64,000 nucleotides of DNA from positions 1,550,001 to 1,614,000 of the forward strand of contig NZ_CP035130.1 in assembly GCF_004101785.1 (NCBI RefSeq), in the 5' to 3' direction. Within the stretch, counting starts at the first letter, position 1. Each line of letters begins with the position of its first letter. Positions 15,810-24,048 of the stretch are shown here, piece after piece. The notes beneath the pieces are model-generated. The model had not been told where the DNA came from, did no database searches, and saw only the letters and a program-made list of their open reading frames with translations. The DNA comes from Gudongella oleilytica (lineage in GTDB: Bacteria; Bacillota; Clostridia; Tissierellales; Tissierellaceae). A program made the translations under genes and the position numbers.

Positions 15810-16844
15810 TTATTCCAAGTCGTTCTTGGAAGTAAATATTTCTTCGTGCATTTCTCTAAAAAGCTTTCTATCATTATAATTCAGACTTTTTAAAAATTCC
15901 GATTTAATTTCAAGCAATCTGTAAAGATCGGTCAAATACTCAAATAGAGCCGCCTTGTTCCTGAATTCTTCCCTGGTTTTTGCATTTCCTCTATAAGAGT
16001 AGGCATCCAGGTATTCCTTCAGCGTATCAGCTGCTTCCTTTTCGATGCTCTGTTTCTTAAGCTGTTCCAAGATTTTTACTGTAAATTCGGATGCAATTCC
16101 ACATTCCTCATCACTTTCCGATAGAATAGTGACTTGTCGTTCCATGTACTCCAATGTGTCCAGATGATCAGCTTCCATTTTCAAATACCTAAGATAATAA
16201 TCCATGCTTCTATTAAAATTATCCCCATACTCACTGGTTACTCTTTGGATTGCAAGCTTTATCCTTTCACTTAGCTCTGACAAAAGTGAACGAATATCCC
16301 CAGTTTTTTCATTTTTACAAAGTATATTTCCCATTTTCCCAAGTATGCCGAATTTCAGCTGCTTGATCCTCACTAGGTCAGAGAGAATGTGACTTTCAAT
16401 ACCAGGTATATAAAGATTCAGAACAAGAGCTATTGAAGCGCCAATTACCATTTGTGCAAATTCGTTGATCAGGCTTGCCATGGCAACTGAATTAGATGCC
16501 AGAAGATGACTTACTAGAACCGAGCTTGGAACCAGGCCTTCATTTAACCTGAATCTTACGACTATTGGTATAAATAACAGGAGGTAAAAGCCAAAGGCGG
16601 CAGGATTAAAGCCAATTACCGAAAAAACAGCCCAGGCTATGGATAAGGCAATAACTGATGAAGCTATTCTTACACCAGCAAGGTTAAGAGACTTTCTTTT
16701 AGTGTTTTGAAGGCTCAGGATGACGACTATGGCTGTATTTACACCATAGTCCAGACCAAGCAGCTGGGCGATGAAAATTGCCAGCGCTGCACCTATAGCA
16801 GTTTTTAAAGTTCTCATTCCTATGTATTTAGTAATTTTTTTCAA
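15810..16844 (-). CDS. ArAE/FUSC-type aromatic acid exporter family protein
   Basis: 344 residues if it starts at TTG 16844, nine bases after AAGGAG; the in-frame ATG at 16853 touches that RBS and is too close. Six hydrophobic helices cover residues 1-140 (MRTLKTAIGAALAIFIAQLLG; DYGVNTAIVVILSLQNTKRKS), the conserved start of the ArAE_1/DUF939 family. A soluble helical C-terminal domain (about 150-344, ArAE_1_C-like) follows. Related proteins are thought to export aromatic acids or other metabolites; substrate not known. A hairpin (16866-16895) lies upstream. Confidence 0.87.
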   Translation of the reverse strand: MKKITKYIGMRTLKTAIGAALAIFIAQLLGLDYGVNTAIVVILSLQNTKRKSLNLAGVRIASSVIALSIAWAVFSVIGFNPAAFGFYLLLFIPIVVRFRLNEGLVPSSVLVSHLLASNSVAMASLINEFAQMVIGASIALVLNLYIPGIESHILSDLVRIKQLKFGILGKMGNILCKNEKTGDIRSLLSELSERIKLAIQRVTSEYGDNFNRSMDYYLRYLKMEADHLDTLEYMERQVTILSESDEECGIASEFTVKILEQLKKQSIEKEAADTLKEYLDAYSYRGNAKTREEFRNKAALFEYLTDLYRLLEIKSEFLKSLNYNDRKLFREMHEEIFTSKNDLE

Positions 16845-16865
16845 CAAAAGCATCTCCTTAAATCA

Positions 16866-16895
16866 ATAAGACTCCCAAATCTGGGAGCCTCAATA
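16866..16895 (-). terminator. hairpin, probable terminator downstream of the two-component operon
   Basis: CTCCCA and TGGGAG form a compact stem on the minus strand followed by TCTTATTGATT. The T-run is imperfect. It lies after the small reading frame at 16919-17065. Confidence 0.5.
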
Positions 16896-16918
16896 ATGTA
16901 ATCAACAGTCTGATTCTA

Positions 16919-17065
16919 TCAGTTGCAATTACCATATTCAATATAATTGTTCATTGATTCGCATATTAATTTTTGGACCGTTTTATTAAGCTCACAACAA
17001 TCCAGTCTGCCAGTTCCAATTGCTTCCTTGCTTCCATCGCCGTTATACCTCCTCTGCTTCCCCAT
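16919..17065 (-). CDS. possible small Cys-containing ORF overlapping the kinase gene end
   Basis: A 48-residue frame begins at ATG 17065 inside the last codons of the histidine kinase gene and runs to TGA at 16919. It contains RLDCCELNKTVQKLICESMN and ends YGNCN, with codon use like its neighbours. No RBS precedes that ATG. In another frame, ATG 17037 has an excellent GAGGAGGT nine bases upstream but gives only 23 residues. Either a short peptide gene lies here, or the stretch is the remnant of one with a frameshift. Confidence 0.28.
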   Translation of the reverse strand: MGKQRRYNGDGSKEAIGTGRLDCCELNKTVQKLICESMNNYIEYGNCN

Positions 17066-18422
17066 TGTTATAAGTGACAGGCAAGCTCAGAACAAACTCT
17101 GTTCCATCACCTACTGCTGAGCTTACAGTTACATCCCCTCCAAGTAATGTCATATTTCCTTTGACAATATAAAGGCCAATTCCGTCACCTGATCCAGCTT
17201 GATCCTTGCCTCGATAATAGGCATCGAAGATATGCTTAAGATCGTCATTGTCTATTCCAGATCCGTTATCTGCTATATTTATGTTGATAAAATCACCGGA
17301 CCTATTGTATGAAATTGTTACATGACCTCCAGCGTCAGTATATTTCCAGGCATTATTGAGTAAATTGTAAAATACCTGACTAAGCTTAAATTTATCTGTT
17401 CTCATGATAACCTTATCTTCAGAATCAAGTATGATTTTTAATCCTTTATTTGAAAACTGTGTGCTTAATCCACTTAATATCTGCTTCAGAAGCTTATTCA
17501 GCTCAAATTCCTCTATGCTCATTTCATTCTGCAGCACATCAGCTTCTATCATTCCGCTCAAGCCTTTTATAAGAGAGGTTATAATCTCAACCTGGTTTTT
17601 CAAAAGTTCGATTTCAACCTGATCGGCTGCAATAACGCCATCCTCTATACCTTCAAGGTGGGTTTTTATGATCGTCAAGGGTGTTCTGGTCTCATGTATA
17701 AGCTTATCAGTGAGTTCTTTTCTCCCTTTCTGCTTCAATCTCAGTTTTGTGCTAAGATCATGGAGGCTGCTCCTAATGCTTGTGATCTCTGAAACTATAG
17801 ACCTTTCGAACTTTACCTGCTTTCCTGACTGAATGTCAGAAGCCAGTATGGCAGTTTCCTTCAGATCTTTGCTCATAAGCCTGCTAATGAGAAGTGCAAT
17901 AGACGCTGAGATTGCCATTGCAATCATTACAGCCCTTAAGCTGTTGGAGAGCAAAGACATCTTAAATAATCTTGCCACAAGAGAATTGTCTGCTGCACTA
18001 TATCTTGTAATGTATATGGAACCCCAGGTTCCGCCGTCATCCTCCAGGATAAACTGGTCTGTAACTTCGTCCCCGTTTGATCTCATTCTTGCCAATCTTC
18101 CGTCCATCATCATCCCACGCATATGCATGTCAGAAGAGACATCCTCCAAAAGTTTACCCTCCGAGTCAAATAGTCTTATCCTGAATATCGGGTCGACCAA
18201 GTGAGTCTCCATATCTGCCTTAAGCTGTTCTTTTGTAATTGTCTTCTCCTTAAGCACCTTGAGAGCATAGTCCATTATTTGTTCAATGTGATTATCATAG
18301 ACCTCGTTTAAATAGTTTGAGAAGAATCTATCTGTCAAAGAGCCCAAAATAACAGCGTTGATGCCTACTGATATCAGCGCAACCAAAAGGAGTATGATCA
18401 GCAGCATTCTCTTTATGCTCAT
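17043..18422 (-). CDS. membrane sensor histidine kinase
   Basis: 459 residues: a TM helix (residues 5-30), an extracytoplasmic domain (~31-160), a second TM (~165-185), a HAMP-like linker, then HisKA and HATPase_c. The phospho-acceptor is in LIHETRTPL (HE-TRTP, a variant of HELRTP). N box NLLNNAWKYTDAGG, G1 box IADNGSGID and G2 box GDGIGLYIVKG are intact. It should phosphorylate the response regulator encoded just upstream, whose gene overlaps it by four bases. RBS TTGGAGGTGATCAGCA lies within the end of that gene. The signal is unknown. Confidence 0.95.
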   Translation of the reverse strand: MSIKRMLLIILLLVALISVGINAVILGSLTDRFFSNYLNEVYDNHIEQIMDYALKVLKEKTITKEQLKADMETHLVDPIFRIRLFDSEGKLLEDVSSDMHMRGMMMDGRLARMRSNGDEVTDQFILEDDGGTWGSIYITRYSAADNSLVARLFKMSLLSNSLRAVMIAMAISASIALLISRLMSKDLKETAILASDIQSGKQVKFERSIVSEITSIRSSLHDLSTKLRLKQKGRKELTDKLIHETRTPLTIIKTHLEGIEDGVIAADQVEIELLKNQVEIITSLIKGLSGMIEADVLQNEMSIEEFELNKLLKQILSGLSTQFSNKGLKIILDSEDKVIMRTDKFKLSQVFYNLLNNAWKYTDAGGHVTISYNRSGDFININIADNGSGIDNDDLKHIFDAYYRGKDQAGSGDGIGLYIVKGNMTLLGGDVTVSSAVGDGTEFVLSLPVTYNNGEAEEV

Positions 18423-19105
18423 TGCTGATCACCTCCAAAAACATAGCCTGCACCATATTTGGTCACTAAATACTTAGGCTTTCCAGGGTCATCCTCCAGT
18501 TTTGCCCTGAGTCTTCTTATATAACTGTCGATGTTTCTATCTATACCTTCGTAATCAATACCAAAGGCTAAGTTGATTATTTGCTCCCTGCTTAGCACTA
18601 TCCCTCTGTTCTCCACTAATACCTTTAAAAGCCTGAATTCAACTGAGGTAAGCTCCACTGTCTGTCCTCGTTTTTCCAGAGTCATACTCCCCATGTTTAA
18701 TTTCAAGTCCCCTAACTCAATTATCTGACTACTGTTTTCATTGTATACTCTCTTGAACAAGGACTTGATCCGCCTCATCAGTTCTTTAGGGCTAAAGGGC
18801 TTAATAACATAATCATCTGCACCGAGATCAAAGCCCTTTATACGATCCGGCTCCAGTTCTCTGGCAGTAAGCATGATCACAGGTACATTAGAAACTTTCC
18901 TTATCTCGCTGAGCACCTGGAAGCCATCTATGCCAGGGATCATAACGTCCAATAAAACAAGGTGAAAGAAGTCATCAGAAAAAGTATCGAGAGCGGACAA
19001 ACCATCCTCAGCCAACTGATAATCATAGCCCTCGTTTTCAAGATACTTGATTATTATACTACTGATCTCTCTTTGGTCCTCTACTACCAATACTTTTCGA
19101 TTCAT
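18419..19105 (-). CDS. OmpR-family response regulator
   Basis: 228 residues: receiver domain (1-120) with the acidic pair VEDQ, phospho-accepting Asp in LLDVMIPG (about residue 53), conserved Thr in MLTAREL and Lys in YVIKPFSPKEL; a winged-helix DNA-binding domain (130-226) with SREQIINLAFG and DSYIRRLRAKLEDDPGKPKYLVT. It is translationally coupled to the kinase. It probably regulates the PepSY and SHOCT genes upstream and itself, given the shared direction and short gaps; this is inferred from position only. Confidence 0.96.
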   Translation of the reverse strand: MNRKVLVVEDQREISSIIIKYLENEGYDYQLAEDGLSALDTFSDDFFHLVLLDVMIPGIDGFQVLSEIRKVSNVPVIMLTARELEPDRIKGFDLGADDYVIKPFSPKELMRRIKSLFKRVYNENSSQIIELGDLKLNMGSMTLEKRGQTVELTSVEFRLLKVLVENRGIVLSREQIINLAFGIDYEGIDRNIDSYIRRLRAKLEDDPGKPKYLVTKYGAGYVFGGDQQ

Positions 19106-19130
19106 TCCCTCACCTCTTGCTTATCTACTG

Positions 19131-19670
19131 CTAGTTCCTTCTCCCATTAAATCTACCCATATTCCCATGGCAATACTCCGGAAATACCAGGCCAGTGTCA
19201 ATATCTGCTATCAGCTTGAGTTCTAATTCTCCAGAATCTTTATCCACAAGATTTATTTCGAAATAACCATCCTCATCCTCAGATATATCACCTACCACAA
19301 AATCCAGATTATGAAACTCAATAAAATCTTCAGCTCTTTTCTTAGCAGAGTCCTTATCGAGCTTTTCCCCTTCTACAAGCGGTTCCTGCCAGCTTCCTCG
19401 TCCCATCATGTCTCTGTAAATTCCATCATCAGCATAATTCTCGTTATATCTCCAGCCCATCATTCCTCTTGGTCTGCCATATGCTCCTGAGTCATCCTGA
19501 TACCTTCTCCATCCGGGCATCACTGAATCTTCATATGCCGGAACATTCTCGTCCCTGATTTCAAAATAATTTGTATCCATCATCGCATTAGCTGTTTTTA
19601 TTCCGCCAAGTATCCCTACAGTTAACAACAAACCTGAAACTACAAGCATTGCAATCGCAGTTTTTTTCAT
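19131..19670 (-). CDS. exported PepSY-like protein
   Basis: 179 residues. An N-terminal hydrophobic segment (MKKTAIAMLVVSGLLLTVGILGG) acts as signal or anchor. Residues ~40-100 are rich in Met, Arg, Gly and Tyr (GRPRGMMGWRYNENY, YRDMMGRGSW), and residues ~105-170 form a PepSY-like module (DKDSAKKRAEDFIEFH, then DGYFEINLVDKDSGELELKLIADIDTG). PepSY proteins often inhibit proteases or sit in envelope stress or metal systems. It lies 25 bases upstream of the response regulator gene and six bases after the SHOCT gene. RBS AGGAGGTAATTTAG. Confidence 0.82.
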   Translation of the reverse strand: MKKTAIAMLVVSGLLLTVGILGGIKTANAMMDTNYFEIRDENVPAYEDSVMPGWRRYQDDSGAYGRPRGMMGWRYNENYADDGIYRDMMGRGSWQEPLVEGEKLDKDSAKKRAEDFIEFHNLDFVVGDISEDEDGYFEINLVDKDSGELELKLIADIDTGLVFPEYCHGNMGRFNGRRN

Positions 19671-19675
19671 CTAAA

Positions 19676-19924
19676 TTACCTCCTGGTCAAAGTGTTTCTC
19701 TTGTTTATATACTCTTCCTCGCTGATCTCGCCTCTAACGTACCTCTCCTTAAGCATAGCCAACAGATCATCATCGTTTCCGGTCGCTTTATTTTTTCTTA
19801 CCAGCAGTATGATAACAGCTGCAATAGCGATTAAAAGCCCTAACCCGATCATCATATGCCAAGGACCGAAGAAACCTCCGCTCAGGCACCTTCCAATCCC
19901 ATAAGCCCCTCTTGCAAACATCAT
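19676..19924 (-). CDS. SHOCT domain membrane mini-protein
   Basis: 82 residues. One membrane helix (about residues 22-43, WHMMIGLGLLIAIAAVIILLV) and a C-terminal SHOCT domain: LLAMLKERYVRGEISEEEYINKRNTL. SHOCT is a short oligomerisation module with a conserved RY-x-x-GEI-x-x-EEY pattern. RBS AAAAGGAGGGTATTATT. It is the second gene of a five-gene set leading to the two-component system. Confidence 0.88.
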   Translation of the reverse strand: MMFARGAYGIGRCLSGGFFGPWHMMIGLGLLIAIAAVIILLVRKNKATGNDDDLLAMLKERYVRGEISEEEYINKRNTLTRR

Positions 19925-19949
19925 AATAATACCCTCCTTTTACATCCCC

Positions 19950-20126
19950 TTATTTCTTGATCACAGACCGCATTTTTCTGAAGGTCTCTTCATCTATCTC
20001 ACCGTTTACGTAACGCTCCTTCAATATGCTTTCTGCATTATCCTCACTCTTAATGTAGATATTCTTCCTGCCATCAGAGAACAACAAATACACAAGCACT
20101 ATTAGCAGTATAGGAACAAGCATCAT
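19950..20126 (-). CDS. second SHOCT domain mini-protein, 58 residues
   Basis: ATG at 20126 (or 20123) after GGAGGCGGGTTAAA, ending TAA at 19950. The translation has one N-terminal membrane helix (MMLVPILLIVLVYLLF) followed by a SHOCT motif: ESILKERYVNGEIDEETFRKM. The shared KERYV-x-GEI-x-EE core shows that it is a paralogue of the next gene, 26 bases downstream. Short enough to be missed by many gene callers. Probably the first gene of the SHOCT-SHOCT-PepSY-regulator-kinase operon. Confidence 0.82.
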   Translation of the reverse strand: MMLVPILLIVLVYLLFSDGRKNIYIKSEDNAESILKERYVNGEIDEETFRKMRSVIKK

Positions 20127-20215
20127 TTTAACCCGCCTCCTTTTCTTTTTCTTGATTACATTATCTCTATGAATTATTGCACAAATATGACAAAACCAAT
20201 AATTTTTATCTAATT

Positions 20216-20247
20216 TTTAAAAAAGAAAAATGGCTGGATAATCAGCC
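20216..20247 (-). terminator. terminator of the EamA transporter gene
   Basis: GGCTGATTATCCAGCC hairpin followed on the minus strand by ATTTTTCTTTTTT, 30 bases after the transporter stop. Confidence 0.85.
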
Positions 20248-20278
20248 GATCATATTCGAAGTAATATATTTCTTTCTA

Positions 20279-21175
20279 CTACTTTGTCTCAGGCATTTTT
20301 CTAAAATTGTCAGCCTGTGAAATAAGCATCCCGGCCAGCATAAGGCCTGCACCTATATATCCTTTCAAAGGCAGCCTTTCATGGAGAATTATTGCTCCGC
20401 CAATAGCTGCAAACACGGCCTCCATACTTAAGGCTATAGCAGCATGTGATGTTTTAGCATCCTTCTGAGCGATCGCCTGAATAGTATAAGCAATTCCTGC
20501 AGAGAATATGCCTCCATAGAGAAGTGGGATCGACGCATCCATGATCCCTCCCAATTGAATATCCTCAAATATAAAAGCTGCGATAATTGCCCATGTGCCA
20601 GTCACGGTAAACTGAACTGCTGAGAATTTTAACGGGTCAAGTTTCTTGGCAACGATGCCAAGGATGATAATATGTGCTGCCCAGAAAAATGCTCCTATCA
20701 ACTGCAGCAGGTCTCCAAATTGAATGGTAAGATCTTCGTTGATGCTTAACAGATACAGTCCAAAGGCTGCAACTATGGCCCCTATCCAAATAAAGGCATT
20801 GCTCCTTTGCTTCATAAATAGGCCCATAATTGGTACAATGACTATATAAAGACTTGTTATAAAGCCTGCCTTACCCGCTGTAGTGTATTGGAGACCCACC
20901 TGCTGGAAGGTGGCTGCAATAAACAAAACGGTCCCTGCAATAATACCTGCCTTAACAATATCCTTCGACGTATCGCCTTTATTACCCGATTCCTTTCTTC
21001 CACCAAAAAGCTTTATCACCGGCAGCAATGACAGACTTCCCAATAAAAACCTGATACCTGTATACGTGAATGGTCCTATGTAGTCCATTCCCTTTCTTTG
21101 AGCTACAAATGCGAATCCCCATATGGCAGCTGTCAACAGCAGAAGTAAACTAGCCTTCAACTCTTTGTTTTTCAT
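20279..21175 (-). CDS. DMT superfamily (EamA) transporter
   Basis: 298 residues from ATG 21175, which follows TTGGAGGAGAC. Ten hydrophobic helices in two EamA repeats. The segment IWGFAFVAQRKGMDYIGPFTY and the motif RFLLGSLSLLP are typical of the YdcZ/RhaT-like group often called RarD/EamA exporters. Substrate unknown. Single-gene unit with its own terminator; the neighbours run independently. Confidence 0.92.
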   Translation of the reverse strand: MKNKELKASLLLLLTAAIWGFAFVAQRKGMDYIGPFTYTGIRFLLGSLSLLPVIKLFGGRKESGNKGDTSKDIVKAGIIAGTVLFIAATFQQVGLQYTTAGKAGFITSLYIVIVPIMGLFMKQRSNAFIWIGAIVAAFGLYLLSINEDLTIQFGDLLQLIGAFFWAAHIIILGIVAKKLDPLKFSAVQFTVTGTWAIIAAFIFEDIQLGGIMDASIPLLYGGIFSAGIAYTIQAIAQKDAKTSHAAIALSMEAVFAAIGGAIILHERLPLKGYIGAGLMLAGMLISQADNFRKMPETK

Positions 21176-21450
21176 GTCTCCTCCAAAATTAGTCATATAT
21201 TTGTCAATATAGTAACATTATGATGCCAGATTGCATTAAAAGTCAAGTGGGAGGCAATTTTACGCATCTATAAATTCCTTTTTCACATATGATATTAAAA
21301 ATAATTAACATTTATATATGTCTATATATTCTATGTATTGGTCTAATCTCAACGCATACGATTACATTCTTAGCGGTGTTTGATTTACATACGGTGGCGA
21401 TGACCGAAGTGTGTATTTAGAAGCTTTTCACCTTGGTAGCGGGTAGCTTA

Positions 21451-21475
21451 GCCGATCTATAAGGTCGGTTTTTTT
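21451..21475 (+). terminator. hairpin with T-run upstream of the decayed gene
   Basis: CCGATC at 21452-21457 pairs with GGTCGG at 21463-21468 and seven T residues follow. It stands before a broken coding region and may be what remains of a leader attenuator. The bases 21197-21450 upstream show no gene; they contain a hairpin (ACATACGGT with ACC-GTGTGT) near 21395-21425. Confidence 0.6.
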
Positions 21476-21975
21476 ATTTATCAAAAGGAGTATTTGATGA
21501 AGAGGATAACCCATTAGAAAAATATGGATTCTGGATGAAGGACGGTAATTACTGGCTACAAGTAGGCCCTGAAGAGGACTGCATCTATGTTGATTTATCA
21601 GAGGGTGCTTCAGATTGTGAAGATCCAAATATGCAACTCGATTTCTACAACCTGTGCCACAGTGATGAAACAGCATGGATGTTTGGTAACAAGCGATTCA
21701 TTACAGATCTTGGGCTAACATCAAATAACTGGGGCTGGAGCATGTACCTTGGAGATTTAGTTGAAGGTGTAGGATCTGTAGTAGATCCAATTTATACTAA
21801 ACCAATATACGCTGGAGCAGCACAGGGCGTTATAACCAAGGGATATCTTGTAGGCTATGTTGATATCTTCTGGGATGGTGAGGAAGTAACTTGAGAATTT
21901 GACTTTGAAGATGATGTTGTAGTTGTTGATCCAAAGGTATAGGTTGGCAACGATCCACTTCCAATATTCAGATAA
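21463..21975 (+). pseudogene. decayed gene fragment with two in-frame stops, probable secreted/surface protein
   Basis: One frame stays coding-like from 21463 to TAA at 21973, but it has no credible start at its left end and is broken by TGA at 21892 and TAG at 21940. Conceptually, before the first stop it reads KYGFWMKDGNYWLQVGPEED and includes CIYVDLSEGASDC; after the stops come EFDFEDDVVVVDPKV and VGNDPLPIFR. An RBS-like AAAAGGAG with ATG at 21497 lies just upstream but in another frame, suggesting a deletion that uncoupled start and body. An ATG at 21535 could give 119 residues. I do not recognise the family. Acidic, aromatic-rich composition suggests a surface protein. Confidence 0.6.
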
Positions 21976-21986
21976 ATGACGTAATT

Positions 21987-22012
21987 AGAGAGTCCGGATT
22001 TCCGGACTCTCT
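21987..22012 (+). terminator. bidirectional terminator
   Basis: AGAGAGTCCGGA / TCCGGACTCTCT perfect palindrome between the pseudogene and the convergent c-di-GMP gene, followed by TCTATTTTCC. Confidence 0.82.
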
Positions 22013-22013
22013 T

Positions 22014-23798
22014 CTATTTTCCTCTCAAAACCTTCTCTATAAAAATCTCAACCAGCTCCGGATCGAATTGTATCCCTGAATTATTCTTTAGCTCCTCTAC
22101 AGCCTCTTCATCGCTCATTTTTCCTCTATATGGTCTGTCTGCCGTCATTGCCTCGTAGGCGTCAGCTATAGCAAGTATCCTGGATAATATGGGGATCCTG
22201 TCTCCCTTGGCTCCCATAGGGTAACCTGTACCATCCCACCTCTCATGGTGATAAAGTATAACCCTCGCATGGAAGGAATAGCCTTCCACTCCCTTGAGGA
22301 TCCTGTAGCCAATAGCAGGGTGATGCTTGATTTCATCCCACTCTGCCAGTGTCAGCTTGTCCGGTTTATTTAAAATATTTTCAGAAATAGAAATCTTTCC
22401 GATATCGTGCATATATGCCACATCCTTGAAGCCCACCAGCCTGTCCTCACTTAAGCCGGTTTCTTTTGCCAGGGCGAAGCTTAGTTCAGAAACTCTTTCA
22501 GCATGCAGCTTTTCATATGGGGTCTTAGTAAATATGATTTCAAGGAATTTTTCCAGAGCTGCCTGTTTCCTCGCCCTTGCGAATTGTACCTTGTCGTAGT
22601 ACATGGAATTGTCGGCTTCTTTAAGGATGTCTCCAATCTGTTGTGAATTATCCTTCTTAACTGCTATGCCTACCGACAGCGAAAGGAACATGGGCTCTAC
22701 CCTGGTCTCAGAAGTTTCTTTGAGGATTCTCTCCTTGACCTTTTCAGCGGCCTCTTTGCTGGTCCTGGGCAGGTAAATAACAAACTCATCCCCTCCTGCC
22801 CTTCCGAGAATATCTTCATCCCTGCAGCTTCTCCTGAGGACGTCGCCTACTTCTCTAAGAAGTTCATCGCCACCCTGATGACCAAAGGCATCATTGGTTA
22901 GCTTGAGGTCGTTTACGTCGATCGCCAATACAGCCAAAGGAAGAGAAGATGGATTATCCAGTCTTCTTAGCTCCTTTTCAAGATATCTCCTGTTGAACAA
23001 ACCTGTCAAATGATCTATATAGCTTAGGGACTCCTTTTCCTTCATCTCAAGCTTTCTATCAGTTATGTCTCTGGTAAAGCACACCATCAGCCTCTTGTCT
23101 CTGTCAAGAAGTGTAACGGATACCTCAACGTTATGGATACTTCCATCCTTTCTTCTATGGATAGTGTCTAGCATGGTGGAGCCGTCCTCAATTATCTGAC
23201 GAATATTATCTGAAATACCTTCGCTTCCAAATTTGTCATCTATGCTTCTTATATTCATACCTATGAGCTCTTCTCTGTCGTACCCAGTCATTTCACAGAA
23301 GGCATTATTCACTTCAACTATTTTCCCATTCATCTCAAGAATGCTGAAGCCTTCCTTTGTAGTTTCCAATATAGTCGACAGGTAACTCTCTCTTTCAGCT
23401 AATTTTTGCTCCATAAGCTTTTGCTCTGTAATGTCCCTTCCAATGCCGAGTATTCCAACCAGATTTCCCTTATTGTCATATTGCGCAGTTTTTATGGAAT
23501 GCACATAAATCTGTCTGCCATCGGGATACTGGACCCATTCGCCAAATTCAATGGGCATTCCCGTCTCGGCAATTCTTCTATCCATTTCCATATAGAAATC
23601 TGCCTCTTCAGGGTAAAGCTGACAATCTGATTTTCCTAACACTTCTTCCTTTGTTTTTCCCCTAAGCTCCAGATATTTTTTATTGCATTTCAAATATACT
23701 CCCTCAGGACTTTTAAAGAAAACTATGTCCGGCAAGGAATCCAGAATGGAATCCAATGAGTTTAGGATATGCTTATACCTTAGGATCTTGGGTGCCAC
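22014..23798 (-). CDS. PAS-PAS-GGDEF-HD-GYP c-di-GMP turnover protein
   Basis: 594 residues, GTG start at 23798 after GGAGATGATTTT. Two PAS domains (about 12-125, with DIVFFKSPEGVYLKCNKKYL, and 135-250), a GGDEF domain (~260-415; GRAGGDEFVIYL) with an inhibitory-site RDED exactly five residues before GGDEF, and an HD-GYP domain (~420-594; YMHDIGKI, HHPAIGYRIL, HHERWDGTGYP). Both synthesis and hydrolysis motifs are intact, so it could make and degrade c-di-GMP, with PAS sensing controlling the balance. No TM helix: cytoplasmic. Single gene. Confidence 0.95.
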   Translation of the reverse strand: MAPKILRYKHILNSLDSILDSLPDIVFFKSPEGVYLKCNKKYLELRGKTKEEVLGKSDCQLYPEEADFYMEMDRRIAETGMPIEFGEWVQYPDGRQIYVHSIKTAQYDNKGNLVGILGIGRDITEQKLMEQKLAERESYLSTILETTKEGFSILEMNGKIVEVNNAFCEMTGYDREELIGMNIRSIDDKFGSEGISDNIRQIIEDGSTMLDTIHRRKDGSIHNVEVSVTLLDRDKRLMVCFTRDITDRKLEMKEKESLSYIDHLTGLFNRRYLEKELRRLDNPSSLPLAVLAIDVNDLKLTNDAFGHQGGDELLREVGDVLRRSCRDEDILGRAGGDEFVIYLPRTSKEAAEKVKERILKETSETRVEPMFLSLSVGIAVKKDNSQQIGDILKEADNSMYYDKVQFARARKQAALEKFLEIIFTKTPYEKLHAERVSELSFALAKETGLSEDRLVGFKDVAYMHDIGKISISENILNKPDKLTLAEWDEIKHHPAIGYRILKGVEGYSFHARVILYHHERWDGTGYPMGAKGDRIPILSRILAIADAYEAMTADRPYRGKMSDEEAVEELKNNSGIQFDPELVEIFIEKVLRGK

Positions 23799-24014
23799 AA
23801 AATCATCTCCAAGTGTTATTATAAATACTATGCCCAGATTGTCGGATAACCGAAACGGACATATGCGACATTATTATACATTATCAAGATTGATTTGGCA
23901 ATAAACCAATCGTCACTAAATGAGTTATTTCCAATATGTTCTTTATGTCAGTATATTTGATGAAATTGATTAAATGATTTCTCTTTCCTGCAATTGCATG
24001 CATTTTAAGTCATC

Positions 24015-24039
24015 AAAAAAGCCCTGAATCAGGGCTTTT
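24015..24039 (-). terminator. terminator of purL
   Basis: AAAAGCCCTGATTCAGGGC followed by TTTTTTGATG on the minus strand, ten bases after the purL stop. The bases 23799-24014 otherwise hold only the upstream region of the c-di-GMP gene. Confidence 0.92.
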
Positions 24040-24048
24040 GAGTTATGT

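Noticed and set aside
21376-21450. Resemblance of GGTGGCGATGACCGAAG and AAGCTTTTCA to parts of 5S rRNA
   Set aside because: Only short segments match and the central half of 5S is missing; nothing supports an rRNA gene.
21330-21475. c-di-GMP-I riboswitch before the decayed gene
   Set aside because: GGTAGCGGG and GCCGA resemble its 3' part, but the GCAAACC and GACGCAAA cores are absent.
21892-21894. Selenocysteine or Trp recoding at the in-frame TGA
   Set aside because: No downstream SECIS-like hairpin was identified, a TAG follows in the same frame, and TGA is a normal stop in other genes here.
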